A program made the position numbers and the translations under genes. The notes under the pieces were generated by a model. The model was not told the origin of the DNA. It saw only the letters and a list, made by a program, of their open reading frames with translations, and did no database searches. Below are positions 1 to 7,589 of a stretch of 64,000 bases of DNA, piece after piece. Origin of the DNA: Leptolyngbya sp. Heron Island J (GTDB lineage Bacteria; Cyanobacteriota; Cyanobacteriia; Phormidesmidales; Phormidesmidaceae); NCBI RefSeq assembly GCF_000482245.1, contig NZ_AWNH01000011.1, forward strand, positions 1 through 64,000, written 5' to 3'. The first letter of the stretch is position 1. Every line of letters starts with the position of its first letter.

Positions 1-390
1 TGGTCAGCGTATTCTCACCTCTTCATCCAGCGATAATACCAGTTGGGTCTACAGCCAAGATGGCCAGGAACTCGCCACACTCCAGGGAATTTTGCCTAGC
101 TTTAGTAATGATGGTCAGCGCATTCTCACCTATTCAGATGGCGACAATACCAGTTGGGTCTACAGTCAAGATGGTCAGGAGCTCGCCACACTCCAGGGGA
201 TTTTCCCCAGCTTTAGTAATGATGGTCAGCGCATTCTCATCTCTTCAGATAGCGATAACATTAGTTGGGTCTATAGCCGAGATGGTCAAGAACTCTTCCC
301 TCTCCAGGGGCGTGACCCCAGCTTTAGTAACGATGGCCAGCGTATTCTCACCTCTTCAGACAGCGATCGCATCACCCGACTTTACGACGT
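1..390 (+). repeat. Tandem 111-bp repeats encoding propeller blades
   Basis: The string TGGTCAGCG (or TGGCCAGCG) recurs at 1, 112, 223 and 334, an exact period of 111 bp or 37 codons. Copies are nearly identical at the nucleotide level, silent sites included, which points to recent duplication or gene conversion rather than old, diverged WD40 blades. Confidence 0.85.
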
Positions 391-622
391 CGATGGCAAG
401 CTCCTAGCCGAATATCTCGGCTACGATGCCCGGTTTATTCCTGATCAACAGCATCTAATTGTGAGGTCAGCTACAAATGACTCGTTTGAAGTTTGGCCCA
501 TCGATAATGGTCTCGACGATCTGCTAGCCAGAGGGTGTAACTGGCTCCGCCACTACTTCGTAAACTTCCCCGAGCAAAAACCTGAGGTCTGCAATATTTT
601 GGGACTTGGAGGTAAGCAATAG
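1..622 (+). CDS. WD40-type repeat protein, 3' end only
   Basis: The frame is open from base 2 to the stop at 620-622, so this is the C-terminal part of a larger protein. It has tandem repeats of 37 residues with the core FSNDGQRILT followed by a WVYSQDGQEL strand, the look of a degenerate WD40 or TolB-like beta-propeller blade. The last 60 residues (LDDLLARGCNWLRHYF, then a Cys-containing tail) match the ending commonly seen after WD40 repeats in cyanobacterial STAND-ATPase or kinase-linked WD40 proteins; this is recalled family knowledge. The effector domain would lie upstream of the window, so its function cannot be stated. A second frame open from 60 to 407 is a by-product of the repeats. 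Confidence 0.8.
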   Translation, partial: GQRILTSSSSDNTSWVYSQDGQELATLQGILPSFSNDGQRILTYSDGDNTSWVYSQDGQELATLQGIFPSFSNDGQRILISSDSDNISWVYSRDGQELFPLQGRDPSFSNDGQRILTSSDSDRITRLYDVDGKLLAEYLGYDARFIPDQQHLIVRSATNDSFEVWPIDNGLDDLLARGCNWLRHYFVNFPEQKPEVCNILGLGGKQ

Positions 623-741
623 AACGGCAGAGCTGCGGCTAAATAATGTACTCGATTAATCCGGTTTCGACTTTGCGGTTCGGCTGGGCTGAAGCGATTG
701 CACATAAATAAAATCCCAGACAAGAAATAGTTGAGCAAAAT

Positions 742-762
742 CCTCCCCTTAATAAGGGGAGG
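742..762. repeat. Palindromic repeat, 9-bp arms with 3-bp loop
   Basis: CCTCCCCTT at 742-750 pairs with AAGGGGAGG at 754-762. It is followed by a GTGCCGCAGGCGGAGGGG string. The pair resembles a widespread cyanobacterial intergenic palindrome. It may act as a terminator-like hairpin after the WD40 gene, but there is no T-run. Confidence 0.6.
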
Positions 763-840
763 TGCCGCAGGCGGAGGGGGCTGCGATCGCTAGCGCTAGA
801 TGTCGAGACCCCTCCCTGACGGTTCCCCTTGCCAAGCTAC

Positions 841-938
841 GGTGTATACATAAGTCAGAGACAATGGCTGAAAGTATTAGCACTCGAGTTGGCTCTCTCC
901 CTAAATCCCTCTCCCCCAGGGAGAGGGACTTTGACTCT
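841..938 (+). repeat. Dispersed repeat, copy A
   Basis: This copy runs from a GTATACATAAGTCAGAGACA segment, through AATGGCTGAAAGTATTAG, to a CCCTCTCCCCCAGGGAGAGGG palindrome and a TTTGACTCT end. It is closely matched by copy C at 7009-7110 in opposite orientation and partly by copy B at 2245-2313. No coding capacity. Confidence 0.7.
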
Positions 939-943
939 GGCGC

Positions 944-1171
944 TCACTCTAAATCCTTCTCCTGCGGGAAGCAGGACTTTAGCAAATGACTATCAATTGC
1001 GGTGAGTACTGTTGGTAAATCGTCCAGAACGCTGGCATTGGCAAATCGTAAAACGGTCAAGCCGTTTGCCTGCATCCAAGCATCTCTTTCTGCATCTCGC
1101 TCAACCTGAGACTGATGAATAGCCCCGTCTAGCTCAATCACTAATTGAGCCTCATGACAGTAGAAATCAGC
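944..1171 (-). pseudogene. DUF559 endonuclease-like gene remnant
   Basis: The minus-strand frame reads ADFYCHEAQLVIELDG, then ERDAERDAWMQANGLTVLRF and a short tail, which is the conserved C-terminal half of DUF559 (very short patch repair or restriction-endonuclease-like fold) proteins. In that family VDFYC..LVIELDG is preceded by about 50 residues, but here an in-frame TAA at 1172-1174 directly precedes the fragment and no upstream half is present. The 3' end runs into dispersed-repeat sequence. It is a 5'-truncated relic and is unlikely to be expressed. Confidence 0.7.
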
Positions 1172-1183
1172 TTAGGCCATTAT

Positions 1184-1265
1184 CTTTTAGATATGTATAC
1201 ACAGTAGAAGGGGGGACTTCCCTCAAAGTCCTTCTCCCTGGGGGAGAAGGATTTAGGATGAGGGC
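1184..1265. repeat. Dispersed repeat fragment with hairpin
   Basis: It begins ATATGTATACACAGTAG and continues to a hairpin (CCTTCTCCC at 1230-1238 with GGGAGAAGG at 1242-1250), then ATTTAGGATGAGGGC. The layout matches the end of copy C around 7096-7140 (GTATACACGGTAG, then GGGTGAGGGC), so it belongs to the same family. Confidence 0.55.
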
Positions 1266-1542
1266 AAATACAGCGTCTGGAGCCACTTTTCAGGCTAGAT
1301 CCCTAGATGTATGTACACGATAGCCTTGCCAAGGGGAACCAGATATCGCCAAGCTTCAAACCAGTTTCTTATTTTCATGCATATCCCTTAGCATCGGGCT
1401 ATCTCCGTGGGGAGACGCTTCGCGTTAGGCTTGCCCATGCCCACAGGGCTATACGACTCCGCTCAGCCCTCAACTGTTTGCATCACAACTGTTTAGCTGC
1501 TCGCCCTTCAACTGTTCAGACTTCACTTTTTGGCTGATAGAT

Positions 1543-1587
1543 CTGCTGGCTTCGACTGCGCTCAGCCAGCGGAGTCGAAGCCAGCAG
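1543..1587. repeat. Long palindrome, 15-bp arms
   Basis: CTGCTGGCTTCGACT at 1543-1557 is perfectly complementary to AGTCGAAGCCAGCAG at 1573-1587 across a 15-bp loop. Related CTTCGAC/GCTCAGCC palindromes occur at 7875-7929 and 16677-16714, so this is one member of a dispersed palindromic family. It lies just beyond the 3' end of the gene at 1601-1846 and could end its transcription. Confidence 0.65.
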
Positions 1588-1600
1588 CCTGTCAAATCTG

Positions 1601-1846
1601 TTAATCCACCCTGACCCGTTTGGTCATAATCGCCATCAGTTCGTTGGGTCGCCCGGTGGGCAAAGGTTTACTCCAGTCGTTGGGCTCAGCATAATTGAGC
1701 TTATGGAGCAGCGCGATGGTGTTACGGATAGCGATCAAACTGCCAAATAACGTGTGGTTCACGTTTTCGTATTGATGCTCGGGCAGCGGCAAGTTAGCAG
1801 GCGGAACATTGGACGCGCCTGCGCCCTGGCTATTGTCTTGAAACAT
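1601..1846 (-). CDS. Small cyanobacterial conserved hypothetical protein
   Basis: An 81-residue soluble protein starting at ATG 1846; an upstream TTG at 1888 would add 14 residues and is less likely. The C-terminal half (SLIAIRNTIALLHKLNYAEP, then NDWSKPLPTGRPNELMAIMT) strongly resembles a short cyanobacterial family I recall with the ending GYAEPNDWSxPLPTGRPGEVM. No function is known. The N-terminal 30 residues are polar and low in complexity. The gene stands alone in repeat-rich DNA. A fragment of open reading frame just upstream, in another frame, may be the remains of a separate gene. Confidence 0.55.
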   Translation of the reverse strand: MFQDNSQGAGASNVPPANLPLPEHQYENVNHTLFGSLIAIRNTIALLHKLNYAEPNDWSKPLPTGRPNELMAIMTKRVRVD

Positions 1847-2409
1847 GGGATCTGGTCTCCAAATAACAACGGTGGAGCCAGAACCCAATACCCAGCGGCT
1901 CCTAGAAGATTGTGCAAATCGGAGCGCTGAGCCATAATGACCAAAGCTTCCGGGATTGCTTGGAAATCCGGGAGGTTAGCTGTCAGTAGGTGTTCGCAGC
2001 ACCTGCTGGCAGTGCCAAATATTGAGTTCTGAAGTCAGGCAGCAACAGATATCACAGCCCTGAAAAGAACATACGTCCTATGGATAGTAGTCGTCAAGTA
2101 AAAGATTATTACTTGTTTTAGTCTGACGGTAAGCCTCCCCTGAGCAACCCCGATTAAAAACGGACACCCTCCTAGGGGCAATCCCTTGTGGTTGACCTGG
2201 GATAGAAGATAGAAGTGCGATCGCTAAGCAACTCACTTAGGAAGAAAGTATTAGAATTTGGGGTTGGCCCTCACCCTAAATCCCTCTCCCTCAGGGAGAG
2301 GGACTTTGACTCTGACTCCCCTTCTCCCCCCGGGAGAAGGAGCTGGGGGATGAGGGCAAAAAGCTGAACGGTAATAAATTCTGATTCCTTAGCTTCTCTC
2401 GTGTGTGGT
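1847..2409. other. Gene-poor gap with reading-frame remnant and repeat
   Basis: In minus-strand frame, about 1850-2010 reads NLPDFQAIPEALVIMAQRSD with flanking residues. It looks protein-like but has no supported start or end and overlaps the neighbouring small gene in another frame; I do not recognise it. The rest holds dispersed-repeat copy B and GAGAAGG-type palindromes. No intact gene was seen. Confidence 0.4.
2245..2313 (+). repeat. Dispersed repeat, copy B
   Basis: AAAGTATTAG at 2245-2254 is followed by GGGTTGGCCCTCACCCTAAA, then a CCCTCTCCCTCAGGGAGAGGG palindrome and TTTGACTCT. This matches copies A and C over their central and distal parts, but it lacks the GTATAC end. Confidence 0.7.
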
Positions 2410-3366
2410 TCATCCAACCGCAAAATACTCAGGCGATTGCACAAAACTACAGTAAGTTTCACCTTCTTTTTCGATCAATCCATAAATCATGCCTGACGTA
2501 GAATGCCTGGCCGCACAGTGGCCATTTTTATCAATCAGAATAATTCCCCCCAACCCATCCACTTTTTGAACCAAGTAATCAATGCCAGCACTCACAGCTG
2601 CACGGGCATCTAACCTTTGAAAGTAGATAAAGTCAGAAACCATCTTACATAGAACAGTTCGCAGAAATTGTTCACCATAGCCTGTCGCCGATACCCCGCA
2701 GGTTTCATTATCTGCAAACACTCCAGCCCCAATCACAGGGCTATCGCCCACACGGCCCCAGCGTTTGTTCACAATGCCACCGGTTGATGTGGCTGCCGCC
2801 AGGTTGCCTTGTCGGTCTCGGGCCACTGCACCGATAGTTCCTAGTTTTTTAGGGGACGTGGCATTTTCGTGGTCAAGCATCATGCCGCCTAGTTTCTGAG
2901 CCTCGCGCCACTGTTGCACCCGAGACTCAACAAAAAAATAATCGTTCGGCATCAGGGGAAATCCGTGCAGCTGGGCAAACTCACGGGCTCCTTTACCAAT
3001 GAGCATCACATGCTCGCTTTTGGTCAATACCTGGCGGGCCAATTGAATCGGATTCTTGATGGCGGTAAGACCAGCAACGGCTCCTGCATCCAGGGTGACA
3101 CCGTCCATGATGGCCGCATCCATTTCGACCTCGCCATACTCATTCAGTACCGATCCTCTGCCGGCATTGTAGAGAGGATCGTCTTCTAGCCGGATAGCGC
3201 AGTACTCCACAGCATCTAACGCCGTTCCTCCATCTGCTAGGATTTGGCGACCCCCTTCCAAAATGCTGTACACACTATCCATAATTTCTGATTCTTTTCC
3301 CTCTCGTTTAATGTGGTCTAATGCGCCAGCACCACCATGGATAATAAGAGAGAATTTTTTGTTCAT
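2410..3366 (-). CDS. Isoaspartyl peptidase / plant-type L-asparaginase
   Basis: A 318-residue protein of the Ntn-hydrolase (threonine-type) asparaginase family, which cleaves itself into two subunits and removes beta-aspartyl N-terminal residues or hydrolyses asparagine. The N-terminus has the family start IIHGGAGA (residues 8-15). The autoproteolysis site is GTIGAVA, with the catalytic Thr at 177, followed by NLAAATSTGG and GAGVFADNETCGVSATGYGE. Length is normal and the ATG at 3366 gives a standard N-terminus. In cyanobacteria such enzymes finish cyanophycin breakdown by cutting beta-Asp-Arg; that role is inferred. It is divergent from the ATP-grasp gene 180 bp away. Confidence 0.92.
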   Translation of the reverse strand: MNKKFSLIIHGGAGALDHIKREGKESEIMDSVYSILEGGRQILADGGTALDAVEYCAIRLEDDPLYNAGRGSVLNEYGEVEMDAAIMDGVTLDAGAVAGLTAIKNPIQLARQVLTKSEHVMLIGKGAREFAQLHGFPLMPNDYFFVESRVQQWREAQKLGGMMLDHENATSPKKLGTIGAVARDRQGNLAAATSTGGIVNKRWGRVGDSPVIGAGVFADNETCGVSATGYGEQFLRTVLCKMVSDFIYFQRLDARAAVSAGIDYLVQKVDGLGGIILIDKNGHCAARHSTSGMIYGLIEKEGETYCSFVQSPEYFAVG

Positions 3367-3545
3367 AACGTTAAAGACACATCGATGGGTTGGAGATCAA
3401 CGCTATCACATCACTTGTCATCACCTCATAACTTTTTGGTTAACACAATGATGGGGTAAACGTTAGTAGTCATTTAATCAGAATCAAAACAATATCAATG
3501 GGACCGTGGAATAGTCGCTTCACTCCCAACTACTGATAATTGTTC

Positions 3546-4556
3546 ATGAAACTACTGTGCATTACTGATCCCATCACTCACCCTGATTTTGATACGACGA
3601 TTGGCCTCTATCAACTGTTTGCAGCCAATCCAGCGATTGAGTTTTTCCATGCTCCCGTATCTAGTATTGATGGCTCCAGCCAGTTTCAATCCGTACCCAT
3701 TTCTGGACACCTCAGCAAAGAGGCCTTCTTCCAATTGGATAGACAGCCGCGTATTGCTCTACCTGCGTCCGAGTTAGATTTAATTTTCAACCGCGCTGAT
3801 GAGCCGGTTCCAGCTGATTTTTTTGACCATCTCAGTCAATTGGAGACAACAGTACGGTTTGTTAATCAACCTTCTCAAGTTGCTTATACCCGACGAAAAG
3901 ATTTTCTAGAATCCTATGGGCAAGCCTATTTACCGGACCATATTTTTTCCGCTGACTATGACGAGATTGAAGCCTTTTTCCAGCGGTTTAATCCCATAGT
4001 TGCCAAAATGAACGTAAGCTATGGCGGCAAGGGTGTTTACAAAATTTGGCAAGTGGGTGACACCGTTTTTACTGACAATATTCAGGAAGGGTGTTTGACG
4101 TATCCATCCCTGCGAGCGGCTATTGCCCACCTAAAACATATTGACTCCAGTAGTGACTATGAGTTTGTCCGCTTTCTGAAAAATATTGATGTAGGCGACA
4201 AACGAGTGTTGGTGGTCGATGGCGAAATCTATGGGGCGCTATTGCGTAAGGCGAAAACAGATACCTGGGTGCACAATATTACAGCTGGGGCTGCTTATTA
4301 TACGGCACCTGTTACCGAGCGTGAGCGCATGATCATTGCAGAAACCTATGATCACTATAGCCGCCGAGGCGTGTATACCTTAGGTTACGATTTTCTAATG
4401 GATGATGATGGTGAGTGGATTTTAAGCGAAGTGAATGCTGGCAATATTGGCGGCTATGACTGGCTAGAAGAGATCACAGGTGATCCGATTTTGGAACGTC
4501 TGACTCAGCGGTTGTTTCAGTTGGCTAAACAGTCAATCAGGGCTCTGAATAGCTAG
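3546..4556 (+). CDS. ATP-grasp protein, glutathione synthetase-like
   Basis: 336 residues from ATG 3546 (a TTG two codons earlier is also in frame). N-terminal MKLLCITDPITHP resembles the start of prokaryotic glutathione synthetase, and FNRADEPVPADF, VRFVNQPSQV and TRRKDFL follow the GshB layout. The ATP-grasp core shows VAKMNVSYGGKGVYKI (P-loop-like lid), DVGDKRVLVVDGEIYGALLR and a C-terminal LSEVNAGNIGGYDWLEE in place of the usual metal-binding FxEINxxSP. It is likely a carboxylate-amine ligase, possibly GshB itself or a relative with another substrate. The segment before ATG has no clear Shine-Dalgarno site. Confidence 0.8.
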   Translation: MKLLCITDPITHPDFDTTIGLYQLFAANPAIEFFHAPVSSIDGSSQFQSVPISGHLSKEAFFQLDRQPRIALPASELDLIFNRADEPVPADFFDHLSQLETTVRFVNQPSQVAYTRRKDFLESYGQAYLPDHIFSADYDEIEAFFQRFNPIVAKMNVSYGGKGVYKIWQVGDTVFTDNIQEGCLTYPSLRAAIAHLKHIDSSSDYEFVRFLKNIDVGDKRVLVVDGEIYGALLRKAKTDTWVHNITAGAAYYTAPVTERERMIIAETYDHYSRRGVYTLGYDFLMDDDGEWILSEVNAGNIGGYDWLEEITGDPILERLTQRLFQLAKQSIRALNS

Positions 4557-4590
4557 CATTTACCATCGCCGGTTGATATATGCACGTAAA

Positions 4591-5079
4591 TTATTTTATA
4601 AATGGCAGCAAATCAAACTCTTGGCGAATATCTAAAAGAGAACGGTCAAGTAACGGCTCAAATTCGAGAAATGGCAATAGTTTTTGACGCCTGCGAGTCT
4701 TAAACCAGATCGGGATTAGTTCTACGATAACCCCAGGAAGCACTCTCAAAACTGCTCCATATAACCAAAGCATTCCCTTCTCTTTGATCATGTCTTCGTA
4801 CATAACATCAACAGCAGGAGAGTTTCTCATTTTGAGATACACCTGAAACGTACACTCACTTGTCCACCAAAAGAGAGGTAGAATTTTGAGCTCATCGTAC
4901 ATTTCCGTATCGCACCCATAAATCACATGTCCTACGTCATGTGCTCGCAAGATTTTTCCGAAGTCTGAAGGTTGTGTTGACGGATCGGTGACCTGTGGAT
5001 TGAGGGCATAGTACTCCTTTAAACCCTCTTGTAGGGTCTGGATGCTGTGCTTATCCATGTAGCAAGGCTTCTGACTCAT
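4591..5079 (-). CDS. Coq4-like protein
   Basis: 162 residues from ATG 5079. The motif HDVGHVIYGCDTEMYDE fits HDxxHx11E, the zinc-ligand signature of Coq4, which decarboxylates and hydroxylates the quinone ring in ubiquinone synthesis and scaffolds the Coq complex. The C-terminal half has a hydrophobic stretch (LYGAVLRVLPGVIVELIPIW), as in membrane-associated Coq4. Cyanobacteria make plastoquinone rather than ubiquinone, so the substrate here is unknown. The frame extends to ATG 5121, but that start and ATG 5079 lie in or at the edge of the palindromic operator; ATG 5058 is also possible. Divergent from the TetR gene, which probably controls it. Confidence 0.72.
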   Translation of the reverse strand: MSQKPCYMDKHSIQTLQEGLKEYYALNPQVTDPSTQPSDFGKILRAHDVGHVIYGCDTEMYDELKILPLFWWTSECTFQVYLKMRNSPAVDVMYEDMIKEKGMLWLYGAVLRVLPGVIVELIPIWFKTRRRQKLLPFLEFEPLLDRSLLDIRQEFDLLPFIK

Positions 5080-5113
5080 ACTATTACGATACGATACTGT
5101 ATCGTAATAGTAT
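5078..5113. promoter_or_regulatory. Perfect 15-bp-arm palindrome, TetR operator candidate
   Basis: ATACTATTACGATAC at 5078-5092 is the exact reverse complement of GTATCGTAATAGTAT at 5099-5113 (6-bp spacer). A nested perfect palindrome, ACGATAC-T-GTATCGT, spans 5091-5105. It lies between the divergent Coq4-like and TetR genes and covers the likely promoters and the Coq4-like start, as expected of an autoregulating TetR repressor. Confidence 0.85.
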
Positions 5114-5123
5114 AATAGCATCT

Positions 5124-5699
5124 ATGAATAATTCTAGAAAAAAATCATCAGGAAGACCTCGTAGCGCAGAATCTCACCAGGCAATGCTGAAAGCCACACT
5201 AGAGCTTTTAGCGGAAGTTGGCTTTGAGAAGATGAGCATTGATGCGATCGCAACTCGTGGTGGAGTAGGGAAGACGACCATTTATAGGCGTTACAAGAGC
5301 AAAGATGAACTGGTTGCTGATGCTATTGAAAGTATGAGAGAAGAGGTTTTGATTCCTGATACAGGGAGCCTTTGGAGCGACATGGATGCACTGATTGAAA
5401 ATGCGGCCCAAATAACCTTCACCCCACTTGGACGGCAGGCTGTTTCAATGATTATCAGTAGTGCAGCGAGCAATCCTGGGTTTGCTCAAATTTATTGGGA
5501 GAAATATCTACAACCACGACGCCAAGCCTTCGCAGTGGTTATTGAACGAGCAAAAGCAAGACATGAAATTGCAATGAGCCTGGATGCAGGCTTAGTTTTT
5601 GATACGATGAGCGGCATTATGCTCTATGCATTGATCTTCCCACCTAAAGAATCTTGGACAAGCTATATCCGCCATGCTCTAAGTTTGCTGCTCAAATGA
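5124..5699 (+). CDS. TetR/AcrR family transcriptional regulator
   Basis: 191 residues. The N-terminal TetR helix-turn-helix is clear: ATLELLAEVGFEKMSIDAIA, then ARGGVGKTTIYRRYKSKDEL-type sequence (here TRGGVGKTTIYRRYKSKDEL). It is preceded by a basic tail (RKKSSGRPRS), as in many AcrR proteins. The C-terminal ligand domain is divergent and all-helical, so the inducer cannot be guessed. The start is 10 bp past a perfect palindrome that it probably binds, repressing both itself and the divergent Coq4-like gene. Confidence 0.9.
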   Translation: MNNSRKKSSGRPRSAESHQAMLKATLELLAEVGFEKMSIDAIATRGGVGKTTIYRRYKSKDELVADAIESMREEVLIPDTGSLWSDMDALIENAAQITFTPLGRQAVSMIISSAASNPGFAQIYWEKYLQPRRQAFAVVIERAKARHEIAMSLDAGLVFDTMSGIMLYALIFPPKESWTSYIRHALSLLLK

Positions 5700-5775
5700 G
5701 CGTTAACTAAATTATCTGATAGATAAACTATTCTCTATGGGCGTGCAAAAGTGATCAGAAGTTGTTATCAACGGC

Positions 5776-6771
5776 TTATCTAAATTGTGCGTCTGTTTGT
5801 ACTGTTGCCCCTTTTTGCTCAGCGATAAACCCTGCAACGGCCTGCAGACCTTCAATGCGAGTGTTGCCACCAACCCCATGCATATGTGGATAAGTGGCCT
5901 CGAAGTCAAAGGCGATCTGTTCAGCTTCGTCCGCGTCAAGAATATTGTCTGCAATTGCTGTCGTCACAGCAGCATCAAGATGGGTGAGGCTTGCGCGCTG
6001 TGGGGCAATAAGATCCCTCAGCATAGCCTCGCGACCGTGACCAATATAGGCAATAGTCTCAGGGGGAAAGCGGGTTGCGATCGTGTCTAGCTGGATCAGC
6101 CATGATGCCAGGCTTTCTAGCGGAGCAGGAATAAAGCCATTGTTTAGTAAATCTCCTGCAAACAGTAGGCCATGGTCGGGCAGATAAATCAGCGAGGCTG
6201 CCTCTGATTCGCTAGCACCAAGCTCAATGATTTCGATAGTGACACCGCCAATATCAAGGATATCGCCATTGGCAATCACATTGTCAGGCAGGTTGTCAGA
6301 GATAACCGCCTGGGTTGGAAAGATGTCCCCATGTCTTGCTTTCCGCGCAGCATTGAATCCTCGGCTGTCTTCATTCATCGAGCGGATAGTTGTCGCAGAT
6401 GCATAGACATCCGCCTCTGGAAAGGCGGACCGATAAACCGATAGGCCACCATAATGGTCGGTGTGAGCATGGGTGATGAAAATCGCCAGAACAGGCTGGT
6501 CAAGAGCCTGTATTTGTCGAACCGCCCGTTCTGCCTCCACGAGAGTTCGCAGTGTGTCAATGACGATGATGCCATCTGGCGCTTCGATCCAGTGGCTGTT
6601 TACAGTATCCACCAGCGCCGGTTGCGCGGCAAAAGTGTCGATTGTGATCGTAGGAGAAATCGCATCTGCTTGACGGCTATCCAGGCTAGTGTAGCCAATG
6701 AGAGCGAGTAAAGTAGCTATACAGAGAATGACGTTTGTGAGTCGGGCACGTTGTTTTTTGAGGGGGTTCAT
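5776..6771 (-). CDS. Metallo-beta-lactamase-fold hydrolase, exported
   Basis: 331 residues with an N-terminal basic stretch and a hydrophobic segment (VILCIATLLALIGYTS, residues 14-29), so it is exported or membrane-anchored. The zinc site is intact: ITHAHTDHYGG (HxHxDH), then LLFAGDLLNNG and AYIGHGREA for the later ligands. The N-terminal WIEAPDGIIVIDTLRT is the usual first strand of the fold. A C-terminal helical part (LDAAVTTAIADNILDADEAE) resembles MBL proteins annotated as class B beta-lactamase-like or quorum-quenching relatives. The substrate is unknown. There is no operon partner; it faces the TetR gene convergently. Confidence 0.85.
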   Translation of the reverse strand: MNPLKKQRARLTNVILCIATLLALIGYTSLDSRQADAISPTITIDTFAAQPALVDTVNSHWIEAPDGIIVIDTLRTLVEAERAVRQIQALDQPVLAIFITHAHTDHYGGLSVYRSAFPEADVYASATTIRSMNEDSRGFNAARKARHGDIFPTQAVISDNLPDNVIANGDILDIGGVTIEIIELGASESEAASLIYLPDHGLLFAGDLLNNGFIPAPLESLASWLIQLDTIATRFPPETIAYIGHGREAMLRDLIAPQRASLTHLDAAVTTAIADNILDADEAEQIAFDFEATYPHMHGVGGNTRIEGLQAVAGFIAEQKGATVQTDAQFR

Positions 6772-7008
6772 AGTGAAAACTCCTGAATTAGTTTCAAAAC
6801 ATTTTGGATGACGCCGCCGACTACGCGAGCAAAGGACAGACCCACTACTTCCATAAGAACAGTGTTGACATCATTGAATCTGGCTTGAGATAGAAGAGAG
6901 GTAGCGCTTGCTGTTGTCCCATGTAGTTCTCAGTGTGACGAGCTATATGATCTGTGAGCTGAATTTAACCTGAAAAAAAAATCATCGGTTAGCTCATAGC
7001 TCTCCTCG

Positions 7009-7110
7009 AGAGTCAACGTCCCTTTCCCTTAGGGAGAGGGATTTAGGGTGAGGGCCAACCCCGACTTCTAATACTTTCAGCCATTGTTTCTGACTTATGT
7101 ATACACGGTA
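7009..7110 (-). repeat. Dispersed repeat, copy C (inverted)
   Basis: Read on the minus strand it goes from CCGTGTATACATAAGTCAGA through AATGGCTGAAAGTATTAG and CACCCTAAATCCCTCTCCC to GACTCT, nearly base for base the same as copy A at 841-938. The match between sites 6 kb apart suggests a mobile or recombining sequence. Confidence 0.75.
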
Positions 7111-7589
7111 GCCCCCTGGGAGAGGACTGGGGTGAGGGCTATCCGAACATTAGCAAAGTTGAAACTGTTTGATTCCCATTCCTAAGTAGACATTTCTCAG
7201 CGGCCTCGTCGGGATGGCTACACACATTTTTCAAGATGTTGCTTCCTACACAGAGATTTTGCTCTTAGCAGAAGACGATGTGTCAGTTAGTTAGACTGTC
7301 CACTTGCCTCTTCGCAGTGAATATTAGACTGATAAAGTTACCTTCACAAAGGAACTTTTAAACAGCATCTCCAACGGACATCTTTGGTGTAGAGCATGTG
7401 TATTACACCTTGAAATTAAATACTCGCTTTAAAGTCCGAAAACCTTAAAAATAGGGTGTTCGATATTTGTATTCGTGCTGATAGGTTTTCTATCGCTCAC
7501 GTTACCAGGGTTAATCTTCCACAGGACAGGATTTGTTCCTTTATTACTGGTTTGTCTATCTTGATCCTTGCCTAGCAAAACTAGCTTAG

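Larger units (their letters stand above)
821..1340. repeat. Imperfect inverted repeat bounding a 520-bp block
   Basis: GGTTCCCCTTGCCAAGC starts at 821. Its near reverse complement, GCCTTGCCAAGGGGAACC, ends at 1340, and similarity continues inward into GTGTATAC-like sequence on both sides. The block encloses dispersed-repeat copies and the DUF559 remnant. It may be a decayed mobile unit or two copies of one repeat in opposite orientation; no target duplication was found. Confidence 0.45.

Noticed and set aside
1-390. CRISPR-like array at the left edge
   Set aside because: The units are contiguous 111-bp coding repeats without unique spacers.
762-989. Open frame on the plus strand of 75 codons
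   Set aside because: It is made of repeat copy A and the flanking palindrome, and overlaps the DUF559 remnant.
1307-1537. Open frame on the plus strand of 76 codons
   Set aside because: It runs through palindromic and dispersed-repeat DNA (GGGAGACGCTTCGCGTT-type strings), with no protein-like composition or ribosome site.
5785-6090. 101-codon open frame opposite the metallo-hydrolase gene
   Set aside because: Antisense shadow of a gene with an intact zinc site; no independent support.
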